Source: Datnioides undecimradiatus (Eukaryota; Chordata; Actinopteri; Lobotiformes; Datnioididae). From it: a stretch of 64,000 bases of DNA. The stretch covers positions 2,187,001 through 2,251,000 of the forward strand of contig WARS01000032.1 of assembly GCA_008933995.1 (NCBI GenBank). The letters run 5' to 3'. The notes beneath the pieces were generated by a model. It was not told where the DNA came from. It did not search any database and saw only the letters and a program-made list of their open reading frames with translations. Shown here piece by piece: positions 23,400 to 37,600 of the stretch (the first letter of the stretch is position 1; every line of letters begins with the position of its first letter). The translations under genes and the position numbers were made by a program.

Positions 23400-25749
23400 T
23401 TAAAGTGGCTTTTTAGTTAGAATATGATTAGAATGATACCTCCCCTGGCCCGTGACAGCAAATACTTAACCCTTAAATAAACTTTAAAAATACGACAGAC
23501 TGTCCACAATTAGATAACTCCCTGTGGAATTATGACGTGAGGTGAATTATAAAGTGAGTGTGAAAATTAATGCGGAATATAATTTTTTGTACTGTGAAAA
23601 TGTTGAAATTTTGAAGAAAGATCCATGGTATTTTTCTTAAAATAAATATATAAGCGTACACAAGTTAGAATTCGACTGTCTATGCTATTTTAATGAAAAT
23701 ATCAGTAATATATTTTATGGTCCATGTTCTATACGTAGAACTAAAAGAAAGATGGTTTCAGATATGGCCACTACCTTATTGTTGCAGTAATAGTAAAAAA
23801 CAAAAAAAACAAACAAAAACATTTACACACTGTAAGTGCTTTCCAGCCATCAGTGGGAGTGGAAGAGTGTATGGGCATCTGCTTCAGATATTCAGTTTCT
23901 TGTTCTGAACACTAGCTTCAAATTTCATAATAGAAGAAGCCCAAAACTACTCTTTAATGATGTCTTTAAGCCTCCAATCATCTTTAAGAGTAACTTTTTT
24001 GCCTCTCCCAAATTCCTAAGCTGATGTATGCAGCATAATAATGGAAGGATTTGTAAACACCAAGAACCGCCCCTTCAACACCATGATATATTCTCAGAGG
24101 CAGAGAAACAAATCCAGTGGTAGTAAAGAGATGGGGAGAATTGGTCACACAGGACACACACAGGGCCTTTACCTTCCCTTCACCCTGGATGGTCGCCCTC
24201 TTCACCGCATTATTTTTGAATGGACACCATTGGAAAGGGGTGTCCATGGACCACCATTGCATCATGGGCATTCAAAACATCAGAAGGAGAGCCAGTTTTC
24301 AGCACGGCTTCACCAGAAAGGAACAACAGGACAACAACCTCCACTGAGAAGCTTGACAAACCTTAGGCAAAGAAACAGACAATGGCGGTGCTAATGAAAA
24401 TGACCACCTTGACATGAGACTCTTGGGAGTTCATGTGGCCTATGGAATTTGACTTTTCTGCTACCAAAATGGACATTTAAACCAGCTTATTGCAGCAAAC
24501 CATCAACTCTGGAGAAGCACTATTCATCCACCTCCATCCTCAACATCTCTTCTGACCAAGAAGTCAGGAAGCTGAATAGAACCAATAGGACTTGGGCAGG
24601 CAGTCTTCACCATGGGAAGCTTCAGTGGTGCTGTTACAGGAAAAGGATGGCACCTGGTAGTTCTGTACTGGTTATCATCATGTTCACGACATCAACAGGA
24701 AGTACTGCTACCCACTGCCCCACACTGACAGCACACCGCAGGTGCTGGTTGGTTCAACTTCCTGGTGATCTGTTGTTGTTCTGTGTGGGGCACCTGACTT
24801 CAGCTTGGATGGGATGACTACTGCATGCTGACACCAATGCCTCGTAGCTATATACCTAAGATAATTTATGCTGGTAGTTATAAAGCTGAATAAGTTCATG
24901 ATGATGGTGTTTCATGTCTGATGAATAATTTGCCCAAAAATTTGCAAACAATTATTGCCATAGCTGGCTGATAATGCACTCTAAAGTGAACCTGATCACT
25001 TGATTTATGTCATAGGTCATTCATCAATAATTCAAAGATTTTGACTTTGAATGTAAATTATGGGATTTTACTCACTATTTGTCTGTTAAATAAGTCTGTC
25101 ATGGTGCTCAATAAACCGAATAACTGTAACAGGTGGAAAGTTTCTCAAATGACCTGACGATTACCAGCAACCAATGTGAACAATAGAGAAGTGAAAAAAA
25201 CCCTGTAAACCAGAAAACCAAGACAATACAAGACAGGTAAATATGATACTGCTTTGTTGTGGCTTTAGTGTGCAAAAGGAGGAATTTATAGTGTAGGTGC
25301 TCACAGATAGGCCACCCAGAATGTAGGCCTCCATGTCATACATCGCCCACGCTGTCAGAGGCTACATTCAGGTGGTTTCCCCCTCTAGTTTCACACTGTT
25401 TCTCGCTGTTTTATCAATGAGCTTGTTTTCTTTTCTTTTTTAAAAAAAAAAATAGGCTTGCGTAGCACTTTATATGTTTTTTCCAAAATATCAAAGTTAT
25501 TAGAGATTTCATTATTGTTTTGGGCTCTCTAAAAGCTTTGGTCTGATGAGATGATAGATGCTACTTAGATGCAGCTGGGTGGAGATAAAGAAAAACAACT
25601 GTCATGAGCCACAAGCCTGCTCAGCAGTGCAGTGTCGTTTAGTCTGCGATAATTATTTACACCAGTAGGTGGCGGCGGGGACACATGGTAAGATTTACAA
25701 TGGTCCTATTTCAGCTTAGGTGTGTCGGTGACTTCAAAAACACTTTTTG
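23400..25749. other. dusp22-ripk1 divergent intergenic region
   Basis: The two genes point away from each other across about 2.6 kb. Most is AT-rich and empty. The part at about 24,040-24,850 is less AT-rich and holds two consecutive plus-strand ORFs of 117 and 122 codons. Neither translation was recognised; a decayed transposable element or chance are both possible. Confidence 0.4.
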
Positions 25750-26002
25750 AATCAACAAAGCGACAACGAAATAAATTCCATGTCATACCCAGCATTTGTG
25801 TTTGTTGGCATATATCGCGTTTTTCTCAGTTTCAGCCACAAACGCTCGAAGCTGCTAGCCGTCCTGCTCTGTTATCGACTTGTGAGACTGTTTGTAGTTT
25901 CTAACCCCAGTCGCCTGTCAAGTTTCGCTTTGGAACGGGAGCGTCGAGGAAAACCCGGAACAGCGAAGAAAAGTGCTCCACTGGGACTTAACAACACTTT
26001 TC
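25750..26002 (+). promoter_or_regulatory. ripk1: Likely ripk1 promoter and 5' non-coding exon
   Basis: The stretch before the ripk1 coding exon has more CpG than the flanks. It could end in a splice donor at about 26,002 (TTTTCG then GTAATGG, a weak match) that pairs with the acceptor at 26311-26313. The start site is not determined, and the long ORF here is unlike any RIPK1 N-terminus. Confidence 0.3.
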
Positions 26003-26315
26003 GGTAATGGTTTTACACACGTTTTAGTTAACGTTGATGGCGAGTTTGGTGGTACAATGTTGTTTTTCCGCTGAACAGTCTGGTTAACGTCACAGTTAAC
26101 TTTGTCTTAGTGTGAAACTTAGGGGAGGCGTGCGGCTAGCTCACATCTGTCGAAATGTTTTGAAAGTTATGGATGATTGATTCTCAGTTCCCGCTATTCG
26201 GATCGTGCCCTGAGCACATTTCCCTTCGGTGCGTTTGACATTATACATGTTTTAATCAAGTTTTGAGTTGTGTTTTGTGTCAATCAGCTGTTTGGCTGTG
26301 TACTTTTAAACAGGG

Positions 26316-29300
26316 ATGGCCACCGCGCCTCAGCCGTCGCTTCATATGAGATCGACTGATCTCATCAGAAAAGAGCCCCTGGATTACGGAGGATTTGGAG
26401 AGGTTTACCTGTGCTACCATGTAACTCTCGGCCAGGTGGTGTTAAAAACTATATACACCGGCCCTCTTCGCAACGAGTAAGTCCAGCGTGTGTTCTTGTG
26501 TGGAGTTTTGCCGGGTATTCCCCGTGGCCTCGATAGTAACGTGAGTCATGTGGCCGATGTCTTGCAGGACACTGGAGACAGGCTTTCGCCTTTAATCTGA
26601 CTCACAAAGACTTTTGACGTTTCGACAGAATAATAGGATAATAAACAGCAAATCTTTTATGATACTAAAGAATGTTGCATTGAACAATAATGTTTAAGCC
26701 TTGTTTGGCATTAGAGCAATGTGTGTCCATCCCCAGGCTGTACTTTATGAAAAAAACATGCACAGATTTCTGACTGCTTCCTTTAAACAGAGACTAGAGA
26801 CAGAAGTAGGTTCATGTGAAAGGCGGATGTAGGTCAAACATCCGTTTTTTAGGTACATCAGACATAACAACTGCTGGTGCTCTACTTAAGATACTTCTCA
26901 AATAGGCGATTTAAATTTCTGATATCCTAGGGTGAACCATTCCAACTTTTTCCTGTTTCCTGTTTCTAATACCCAGCACAGGTTAACTCTGTAATGAGAT
27001 ACAGTGTGACGATTCACTACAAGTTCTCTTTTTCCTTTAATTTAAAGTAAAAAGGTACTTTAAATGAGTTAGCGACTCAGAGTGTCTGTGTTCGTAGGGC
27101 AGAGACATCTCTGCTTTAATTTTAATTGATTTGATGTGAGCAGTCACATCAAGACCTGACAGATCCAAATAAACAGTTACGTGCGTCTGCACATCCTGCC
27201 ACACTATAATATCAAAAATATGTCTCATTCTTAATATATATATTTTTTTTTACTATTCTTTACAGGCAGAGTAAACGGTCATTACTGGAGGAGGGCAACA
27301 TCATGGCAAGCCTGAACCATGAACGGGTGGTCAAGTTGCTCGGTGTGATCATGGAGGATAGAGACTGCTCGCTAGTCATAGAGCTTCTCCCGCGAGGCAA
27401 CTTGTTGGTCATGCTAGAGACAGTGAGCAAGTTTAATTCTCTGGTCACAATGAAAAGAAGAACATTCAAAGTTAATGTCTGAAGCCTCAGCAGTTTCATT
27501 AGTTTTCACACAGAGTATTCAGCATTATATAACTGATATTGTGGTCATTTTTCTTTGAGTCGGAAGAACTGATGCACTGAAATCTCCTTGTTCCTAGGTT
27601 CCTGTGCCAGTGTCCATCAAGGGCAGAATCATTTTGGAGATATTGGAAGCAATGGTGTACCTTACAAAGAGACACATCGTACACAAGGACATCAAGCCTG
27701 AAAACATTTTAGTCGACAAGGATTTTCACATCAAGGTATATTACACACTATGGTTCATGTCATATCCATGATCCCAAGAACATGTATGTTCAATCATGAT
27801 GAAATCATTTTTCTCTGTATTTTTAGATTGCTGACCTTGGCCTGGCCACCTGCCAGACATGGAGCAGGCTCACAAAGGAGGAGTTCCGCAGAAAGAGTTG
27901 TAAGGGGCGTTCATCTGGCACAAGATGTGCTGGCACACTGAGCTACATGGCCCCTGAGCACCTGGAGAGCATACACACAGTCTCCACTGAGAAGTCTGAT
28001 GTCTACAGCTTTGCAATTGTGGTTTGGGTCATCCTCACAGGGCAAGAGCCATATGCAAGTGAGCTGAGATACCAAAATGCTGTAATCTTAATGTTGATAC
28101 ATTTCTATCCCTGAATACCGGTTAGGTGTCTGTTACAAAATTACAATTGCCTACATGCAAACAACCAGAGTAAGTGCCTTATACACATTCAGATGCTAGG
28201 AGTGAAGACCAAATGAGCCAGCGTGTGCGAAAAGGTGACCGACCAGCAGAGGACTTTATTCCTGACGACACACCTTTGGAGATAATTGAACTGATGAAGA
28301 AATGCTGGGCTCACAATCCGCAGCAACGTCCAACATTTAAAGGTGCGCTTTGTGTGAGTGCTGGTGTGTTTGTGTTAGGATCCAGAGTGGATCAGTAAAA
28401 TCTGATTAGTCTAATGTAAGTAGACAAAAAGAGAATAACATTAAAGGATTTCATTGAAGTGTTTTTAAGGCTTGATTTTCTTATAATTTGAACTGATCTA
28501 TATTTGTTCCTCAGCAGCTGATAGGCAACTGTAAGATAAGCATTATTATACTGTGGTAACATTATTATTTGCAGCTTATTATATTGCAGCTAAAACATTA
28601 TAATCATATTATACAAACATAAATATTTTTAAAATATACAAAGGTGTCCAACAATTTCTAAATTGTAAATGACTAATTCACAGAAAGATTTTTAATATAT
28701 ATGTAATTTGCTTTTACTCTTAGCTGTTGAGGTTTGCCACTGTGTTATGAAGGCATACAGCATGCATGTTTGACCCCTGCAGTTCATTATGTGGATCTTC
28801 TCATCCTTTTTTTTGCAGAGAGCTACGACTCATTCCTTCCTTTTTACATGGAAAAGCTTGAACCGCTTGTAAAGGAAGATGTAGTTAATCTCAGGGTAAA
28901 TATGTTTTCTTACGGATTTGATGTGGTAGTATTGTTTTGTGTAAAGAAAAGAGAGTATTTATTGTATTGACTTTCTGTGTGATTTTTTTTTATTTTTTAT
29001 TTTTTTTAATGCAGAAATTATACGAAGGCCCAGAAGAACTCGTTGAGAAACTGAAATCTATGTCAGTGGCCCATGAATATTTTTCAACAGGCAAGTAATT
29101 TTGATGGTCCGGACATACTGTACACGCTCTTTGTCCACCTTTGCTTGCAATCTTATATTCGATGTTCTAAATGCTTGGAAAGTTGGAGAAAATACAGATA
29201 AATACAGAAATTATGTCATTACTCTCTCCTTACCATGCAGACTGCCCAGCTCCTTTGGTAAGTTCAGACAGAAGTGTATCTGTGCCAGTTGAAGCCAGCA

Positions 29301-30801
29301 TTGAGGACCTGCACGACATCCAGTATGAGCAATCTATTCAAACAGATGCAAAGGCAGTTAGCAGCCCTTCAGCTTTGGAGGAGAAGCTAGATCGGGAGCT
29401 TCAGTACCACAGAGGTGGTAGCTATACCTGTGAGAGCCAGCCTGACGCTGCCAGCTACTGCCTTCACAACAGCTCAAACCCTTTTCTGCAAAACTTGGGT
29501 TTGTCAGATCGTCTCATAAGGCAACCAGAGCAAGAAAGACCCTCTAAGGCATCCTCTGTCCACTCCTGGACCAAAGCTGAGCCTGTGCAGCCCACAAGCC
29601 AGGAAGAGGCTTTGTATCACCCTACTGCTGGTCTCTATGAGTCCATGAACTCTTCCACACCTACTCAATCCTCCTTGCCAATGTCTTCCAGCACATCTTC
29701 TCTGCCACAGTTAAACCAGCAACATCCACATTCCCTCTACGACCGCCAGCAGTCCTGGCCAACTTATCCATTGTATGATACATCTGCTCCAGACATGACC
29801 GCTGGGCGTCTCCTGGCATCTTCCAAGTGCAGCTTGCTACAAGATCCAGGTATGCACAAACATGTCCAATTGATGAGGCTTTTCTTCAGAACAGTTAACA
29901 ACTGTATCTGTCACCTGTGACCGACGTGTATTGGAGAGACTTTGTTTATATGCGTTTGTTTTGTGCTTGTTCCAGGACCTCTTTTCATTCAGAATGCCAG
30001 CGGGATCCAAATTGGGAGCAACAACGTGATGAGTATCAGAGATTACGAGTCCTCCCATAGTTTATTGTCTCATCCTGCTAACAGCTCAGCTAACTCTCCC
30101 ATCAAAAAAGGCATTCTGAAATATGGTAAACCATAACAACGTGTGTCACAGAAATGTTAGAGTATGTCTGTGCGCTCAAGTTGTCACTCAGTATGCAAAT
30201 ATTGTCAGCTATCAGGGCGTAAAGAAATATCGTATTCTATGATACCATGCAAAGAAAAGCATCAGTCTCTTACATCTGAAATGGCAACATTTTAGAAATG
30301 GCAAAAACATGTAATATATAATTAATGTCTGAAGTAGTATTCTTTTATCGGTCAACTAATCAATTAATTCACTAATCATTTCAGCTCTAGTTTTTATTTA
30401 TAATCTGTAACACACTGAAAGGTGTTGAAACTAATCAATGAAGCAATTTCTCATTAGGGCTGAACAAGTAGTTTTTCCAATGGAATTATCTCTTGTGTCG
30501 TTTAGAGGGCCATGCTGTGACTGAGCAGCACCTTGATCTGCTGCGGGAAAACATCGGGGCCAAATGGAAGATTTGTGCACGTCGACTGGGGCTGACCAGT
30601 GTGGAAATAGAAACCATTGAGCATGACTTTCAGCGTGACGGCCTGCCAGAGATGGTGCATCAGATGCTGGATTGCTGGAAAATGAAGGAGGGAAGCATTG
30701 GCTGCACAATTGGGAAGCTGTGTCGAGCTCTGGAGGGCATCATCAAGGCAGATGTCATCCTGAAAATATTGGACACTTGCGGTTCTTCAGCAGGTTCATG
30801 A
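26316..30801 (+). CDS. ripk1: Receptor-interacting serine/threonine kinase 1, complete, 10 coding exons
   Basis: Cytosolic kinase and scaffold in TNF, TLR3/TRIF and death-receptor signalling, controlling NF-kappaB, apoptosis and necroptosis. Coding exons: 26316-26476, 27266-27422, 27598-27735, 27827-28058, 28193-28342, 28819-28895, 29015-29090, 29241-29849, 29976-30125, 30506-30801. They join in phase to 681 residues (human 671). The kinase domain (about 15-290) has a Gly loop (YGGFGEV), Lys44 in VVLK, the catalytic loop HKDIKPEN and DLG at the Mg-binding site, as in RIPK1. The intermediate region is one 609-nt exon. The RHIM core is [13 protein letters not shown] (about 542-554). The C-terminal death domain (about 590-675) includes [10 protein letters not shown] and ERDG-like [13 protein letters not shown]. 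Intron 7 uses a GC donor. A 5' non-coding exon ending near 26,002 is likely, with an acceptor at 26311-26313. Confidence 0.96.
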
Positions 30802-31690
30802 AAATGACATTTGTGTTACTCAGAGCACTAAAACAGAATATGGAATACTGAGTAGCTCACCCAAACTGTACCCCTTTAGAAGAAGTATCATGGTCACAGC
30901 TTTGATGCTTTACTAATAGACATGTCTTTTAATGTAACTGCCTAAACTATCAAACTTATTTTATAAGCAGTGTTGATGATTGGGCTGAGGTTTTTCTTGT
31001 AATGGGATAACAGAACCTTTTGTTGGGTTGTAAATTACTATAGAGTTATAATGACCTACAGAAGGGATGGGTCAAATCAAGACCTTTTACAAAGATAATT
31101 TTCCTAACTCAGACATTGTCAAGTGTTTTTTTTTTATGTCATGAGATTATGGGAGTTTAAACATAGTACTGTTGCTTTAACAGAATCCAGGGGCAATCAA
31201 ATGGTGTCATAAACATTTATTCCAGCCCAACACAAACACCATGACTCCGAACACAAAGCAGGTCATGTCACTGACACTGTAAAAAAAACAGTGGTTACAG
31301 GCCAGGGTGGCAGTGGTGCAAATTGTACAGAAACCTTTCAGTGCAGTACTCCATGAACACATGCATCTTTGTTGTCACCCTTCTGTTCAGTAGGGAACAG
31401 TAGATAACAAGATCACGAGCAAACCCCACATGGTCTCTCTGAAGATAAGGTGTTCCCATTTCCCCAAATTACAGTGAAAGTGCATGACTTACTGAGTGTT
31501 GAGTGTATGGACTGTCTGATGGCCGCCTCATGATATCAGAACAACTTGGAGGTGGTGAGCTGCTGCACTGCATTGGATCGAGCATTTTGAAGGTCATTTT
31601 GCTCACCATCCAAAGCTGATGGACCTGTGTTTGGAGGTGTGATCATGTCTTGTTCTGGTTCATGTCAAAATAAACTGTATGTTTGTGTAC
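30802..31690 (+). other. ripk1: ripk1 3' UTR with poly(A) signal
   Basis: AATAAA lies at 31669-31674, about 870 bp after the ripk1 stop. I saw no earlier canonical hexamer. The extent is inferred from that signal alone. Confidence 0.45.
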
Positions 31691-34339
31691 CAGCTGATCT
31701 CAGTGGTGATCAGTTCTCAATACACAGTACTAGACTGACAGGCAGCATCACAAAAAACTTCTCCAACCAGTTCTTACCCAAGCCTCAATCTACTGAAAAG
31801 CCATATGGTATAGCAAAAAAAAGTTTGCACTGCATAATAAACAACTTTTGACATGTGACCTAGCTAATAATGGGCACTGTTCCCCCACAATGCAATGCAC
31901 AAAGGAAATGGAAAGGTGCTCACAGTTGGCAGAAAATGATAAATTGTGGATGGAGGTAATCACGTTTCATTAAAAACCTCAGAGTAATTTTTAAAAGTAA
32001 TGTCAGAAAATAATTGTGTCAAGTTTAGTTGGCAAAGTAATTGGTCCTTGACTATGCTGATAGATTTGCATACTAACTGCAAAGTCAATATAGTAAGATG
32101 ATTTGTATATATTGTATAAGACACATTGAATGTCATGTCTTCCATAAAGTGGCTGGAAGAAATGACAGAAATTGGTAATTGGAAGTCGGTTACCATCAAT
32201 AACAACCTAGTTTAAATACCTAATTACACAAAATGACACGAAAACCCCAAATTAGGCCCTAGGAAGTTAAAAAGAAAGTGCAGATAATAACCTAGAGCTA
32301 GTCAGAATACACTGTCATTTTTTACATGACAGCATTTTGTACAAATGACAGTATTCCTGAGTGTTTAAGAGTTTATACAGCAGTTTGTTTACCCAGATTA
32401 TCCCCTGATTCATTTCTCCAAGTACACTATACAGGAATACTAATTTTCCCTTTTACTGTTGTCATCTAAGACTGTTTGAAATCACAATTTAATGCACCTT
32501 TTAAAGGATTACAGATATGACGGTGGTAAGATTTTGCAAATCAAACGGCCCCTGATCTTATTTTTTACCTGGTGAGTTAGTAATCTCTTCTCTAAACACA
32601 AGAAAGTTAATCCCTCCTTGCTATTAACGATTAATGATAACTTCACGGGACACAAAAAAAGACAGGCTTTCCAATTTCTAACCAGTAATTACATCGGTTT
32701 TCCATCAGATTTAGAAATGATGTTAATATTGGATCCTGTTGATTGATAGACAATATCTAATTAAATACATTTTATTTGTGAAAAGCACTATGCTTTGCAA
32801 CATTAGGTTTAGAACGTGACCGGGAATCTAGTCAATTAAAAGACCTTGGGGTTCTTGTACCATTCGCATTAAATTTAGTCCTGAGTGGCGGTCCAAATCC
32901 CTTTCAAGTCATGTTTACGTTACACAATGGATTTACACTTAACAAAAATTACAGACAACACAAACTTAATAGTCTTTCTCTGCTAAGCCATTTATCTACA
33001 GCTGCATTATTTTGATTTGTTTTGTTTGTCCCTCTTCCCTTTCTGTCTGTTGCTCTGAAATGTTAGTTTCAGAACAAAGTTATGCAAAATTGTTGACAGG
33101 CAGTCAAGTTAAGTCAAGTACGGTATATCAAAGATATTATGCAGTGCCATAATAATGATGCTATACAGCAGCATTGTGTTCAGCACAGTGTGTTCATAGA
33201 AAATGAATAAAGCACCATAAACTATATACCTGCAGCTGACAAGTGTAAACAATTGTTAATCTTGCACAGTAAAGGAAGTGTAAATGTTCTGAAATGAGGT
33301 GGCTCTCAGTTCTCCTGTATACACACTGGTGTGTTGCTGTAATAATTTCCCTAAATATGAAAAGTATGATATATTGTAGACTTCAATGACAGTCACTGTT
33401 CATTCCCAGCCAGTGTTCACTGAGGTTAAACTCGGGTTTAACTAAGATTAGACAAGCAGCAAATGAGTCAAATATATCAAGCACTTAATAAGATCCAAGA
33501 GTATTTCCACAGCACAAATTAAAAAAACATGTTCAAAGTGCAGCATCGGCTTTAATTTGAGGGTACCATGAACCTGCGCTCTGATCACACTTTCTGCAAA
33601 AAACAGCTTTGGGGATTTCACAACACTAATTTCTGTTTGTCTGTTTTTCCTGGTGCTCCTCTCACTGATTTTGAAGTAGTTGGAGCTTACTTGAAATGAG
33701 GCAATGTTATGTACTTGCACCAGGATTGAAGACTGATTAATGACTCTTGGTTAATTGTTTCATCATTGTCAGTCAAATCTGATCAAACCATGTACACACA
33801 GTCCAGCAGACTGTGTAAGGTTTTTACAGTTAAACTCTTAATAAACAATTTTAATGATGTTTTTTTTTTTTAACTTTCATTGTCACTTGTTTAATCACTG
33901 ACAGCTAATGATCTGCAATACTTTTGAAATCAAGTGTTTGGGCATCAAAATGGCACACATTGATAAAACAAGATGCATCTAAATTATTGTCAAGATTGAG
34001 TTAAACTTGGCCAGCTTGTAAACTTGAAAGTGAAATGGGAGCAACTCCCTGAACTCAGCTGTGTAAAGATCATCTACACATACATTAATCCAGACCAATG
34101 ATGTTGCCAGTAGTGTTTAAAGATCGAAAAATGCAGCCTACAGGATTGATAACTTCAGGAGGTGTCTAAATCTGAGCCAGAGCTTAAAGACCTGAACTGA
34201 TAACTTAGATTGTGAATTAAATAAGTGGAAAACTCCCAGACCTGTCCATCTCGTGGTTCATTTGACTCAAACAGCAATGCACAGCTCAGTGCCAAAAATG
34301 ACATTTCAGAGAAATATTAACTACAAGTATTACAACATA
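31691..34339. other. ripk1-opsin intergenic region
   Basis: AT-rich sequence between two inferred transcript ends that face each other. No coding-like exon, RNA gene or clear transposon was recognised. Confidence 0.45.
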
Positions 34340-34600
34340 ATAAGATGGTTTATTGGCTGCAAAACAATTGCCCTTGAAATTATAGCTGTCTGCAGTGAAC
34401 CCCAATAATAATAAAAATAATAAAAAATAAAGCACACAGTAAATAAGTTACATGGCTGCTGCCCAAACACAGGGAGCATATGCTACATTCCTGAACAAGA
34501 TTTCCTGAAAATATAGATCAAGCAATTTCACGTCTGGAAGAACACAACCGGCAAAGTATGTCCAGAGATATTCTGTAAACATTATAAACTGAGACAAATG
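34340..34600 (-). other. Opsin 3' UTR with poly(A) signal
   Basis: A minus-strand AATAAA at 34354-34349 lies about 250 bp after the opsin stop. It is the nearest canonical signal that I saw. Confidence 0.45.
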
Positions 34601-37600
34601 TCAGGGCCAAGCCACTTTTGTGTGTCCTGGAACCATCTCTAAATTAATGTGGAAATTGTCTATTTCTGGTGTCCTTTTTGCACACATAGTGGCCAGCAGA
34701 GACTTCTTGTGACACACACTCAAGGACTTCTGCTTATGTCTGGGGGGAACTGGGGGGTCTTGATCCATAGACAGGTCTCCATTGGCAGCAGGGATAGAGA
34801 CGCCACACGTTTGAGGGTAGTGCCTGAAGCATTCGAAAGCATCCTTACAACTCTCACAGCTGCGTGCCTTTAATGCTGCCATTGGAGGTTGGGCAGAGGA
34901 GTTGGATGAAGGGAACTGGTTGGTCTGTCTGTGGATTGTGCGAAGTCTCACCCTGATCTCTGGCTTGGAGCAGCACTTAGCTGGTTCCTCAGAGCAGTAG
35001 CAGCACTTCAGACAGGCGTGGCAGAGTGTACCCAGGTCCCTGCGCATCACTCTGCGGATGTTCGGCCTCAGCATTAGGTAGATGATTGGGTTGTAAATGG
35101 TGGAGGACTTGGCAAACATGGCTGGCATGGCAAATGCCAAAGGAGGGATGTTATCAATATGTCCAAAGGCAGCCCACATGGACACCACAGCGTATGGACT
35201 CCACGCCGCAAAGAAACCGATGCAGACAGCAACACTTAGCTTGCAAGAAAAACAGCAAACAAGAGTGATAGAGAGTGTTGCTAATATTTAGAAAATACAT
35301 TGTTTGTTGAAAATATATTTGTTATTTTTTTTACAACTGTATTTAGAGAATAAGTCTATGCTTTTCTTATTCTAACACCAAAACCCCTGATGCATTCAAT
35401 GTCATTCGTACATCCATGCTGTCTGTTGAGCTCAGTTCCATGTATTTTATGACCCCAGGGTCGATTTTCCTTGTATATATATGTATATATTTTATATCTT
35501 GCACATAAGTGATTCTCTCTGTTGTGGCAACTGTAAGTGTATAATCGGTATGATTACAGTAGCCACGTTCATTGAAATTAATATATTAAGTTAAAGAAAT
35601 TATATGACCCAGTGCAACCGTGGGGCTCATTCAAGTGTTTTTTAATAGTCTCTGGATATCAATGGCGGTATTAGCTGTACCAGCTATACATCCCTTTTTT
35701 GGATTTTTGGATGAGTGAGTCAGAGATGAGTCAGATATTCTTATGAAGAAGAGTATATGATGATGACCATTTATCAGCAAAGGCCGCAATTGCTTTTCAT
35801 CCATCACAGCACAGCCAGAGCCAATTCCTGCTAATGAGAAGCTGCATCACTGGAGGATCTATTGAGGTCACTGCCAATTTCTTCAACAAATGCAGGAGCG
35901 AAGAATTCTCTAGAGGACCTTTATCTCTAAGGAGGTGCTTTGATATTTTATCCTTGAACCTCTACCACACTACTGTATCTGCAGTTCAGGCACTTTATTC
36001 TTTGATTAGTTTGAAAGTGATGGTAGCTCGCATGTTTTATGAGAGACAGTAACAAGATTTGGACCAGTAATCACAGGTATGTCACTCAGCACAGAGTTAA
36101 GTTGCAGGCTTCTGGGCTATTTTTGACTCAATCTTGCATGTAGTTGAAAGAGTGGATTAATAATAGTCTTCTGGGATGTGATTATAGAGAGACATGGTAA
36201 TGAGGAGGACAAGCAGTTAAAGGTGAAAAGAGATTAAGAGGCTGAAAGAGAGTGCAGAGGCAGTAAAATAAAGCCTGCAAGGTATAGCTTAATAGTAATT
36301 TACAATAGTTATTTAAAACATTCTATTTCTGCCAGCTGAAATAGTAAAACCCCTTACATAATGGAAGTAACAATCACTGTTGTTTATTTATTAGACTTTC
36401 CTCTTACCTTAACAATAATAGTCTGGATGTTGCTCATGTGTGTCTCCCTCGATGCATGCTGCTCGATATTCTTACGGGATGCCTGCACTGTGACCAGAAT
36501 GCCCGTGTAGGATGCTACAATAACACAGCATGGAAGGATGTAGCAGAAGATGAACAGTGCCAAGGTGTAGGAGCGTGCAGTGTTGTGCTGATTGGACAGG
36601 CGCCAGTCAATGCAACAGGCGGTGCCATAAGGCTCTGGTCCATATTTCCCCCAATGGGCCAGTGGGGAGCAGGCGAACAGCAGGGCATAGACCCAAGCAC
36701 AGGCAACAAGCAGACAGCCATGAACAGAGTTAAACCTGTTCCCTGTGAAAAGAGATCACATTTATATTTTATTATTCTTTATTCTTGTACAGTTATTTAT
36801 TGATTAGCCTCTAAAAAGTATGACACAACAAATTAGATGGTGGAGAGCTTTAGGCTGTTAAATAACCTGGGTTGTCTGAGTAGTATTTTGCAACCTTCTT
36901 CCTACTTCATGCATAAGACATGTGCAAGGGTCATATGATTCTCCCACACTCGAAGTTTTTGGTCAAGGACACCTGGACAGCAGAGTGTGCAGTCAGTCAA
37001 GTGCAAGTTTCCCTTTCTCTGTGAAGGTGACTCGCATTAGATAACAATTCCAATAGTATATGCCGGAGTGCATCACCACATTATCAGTTTATGTGCCAGC
37101 TTGTGCAACTAATAGAAGCCTAACCCTCCCTTAGTTAAGGTACACCCCCGTAGCTGTATTGTCCATACTCACTGCTACATAATGACAATCAAGAAATGAA
37201 TGAAAGTGCCTCACCATCACTGTGTCTTAGACCGCAATCAGTGTTCTGTCCTTGAGCACACATTAAGAGCACTCACTACCAAGGCTGCCACTTTAGAAGT
37301 CTTCTCAGTCAGCTTGTAATGATCTGCTTCAGATGAAGGAGTGTGTGTGAAGGTGACAGCTCTGGATATAGGCTACCAATGGCATTAAACTCCAGGACAG
37401 ATATACCATGAATGGTCATCTTGCAGGAATATGAATTCTCCCTGAATAAGGATTATTTTTCTCCTCCACACTCAGTTGTGTCCCTGCCGTGGTGACACTG
37501 GTGAGAATAGGGTCATTCACTAAAAGAGCAGCCCACAAAGGAGATTGGGCACAGAGGGTAACCACGTTTCTCTACTGCAGCTCGAGCATGTTCCAGCCAG

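Noticed and set aside
25747-26007. 86-codon ORF before ripk1
   Set aside because: It does not match the RIPK1 N-terminus, and the coding start is clear at 26316 after an acceptor. It overlaps the probable 5' exon by chance.
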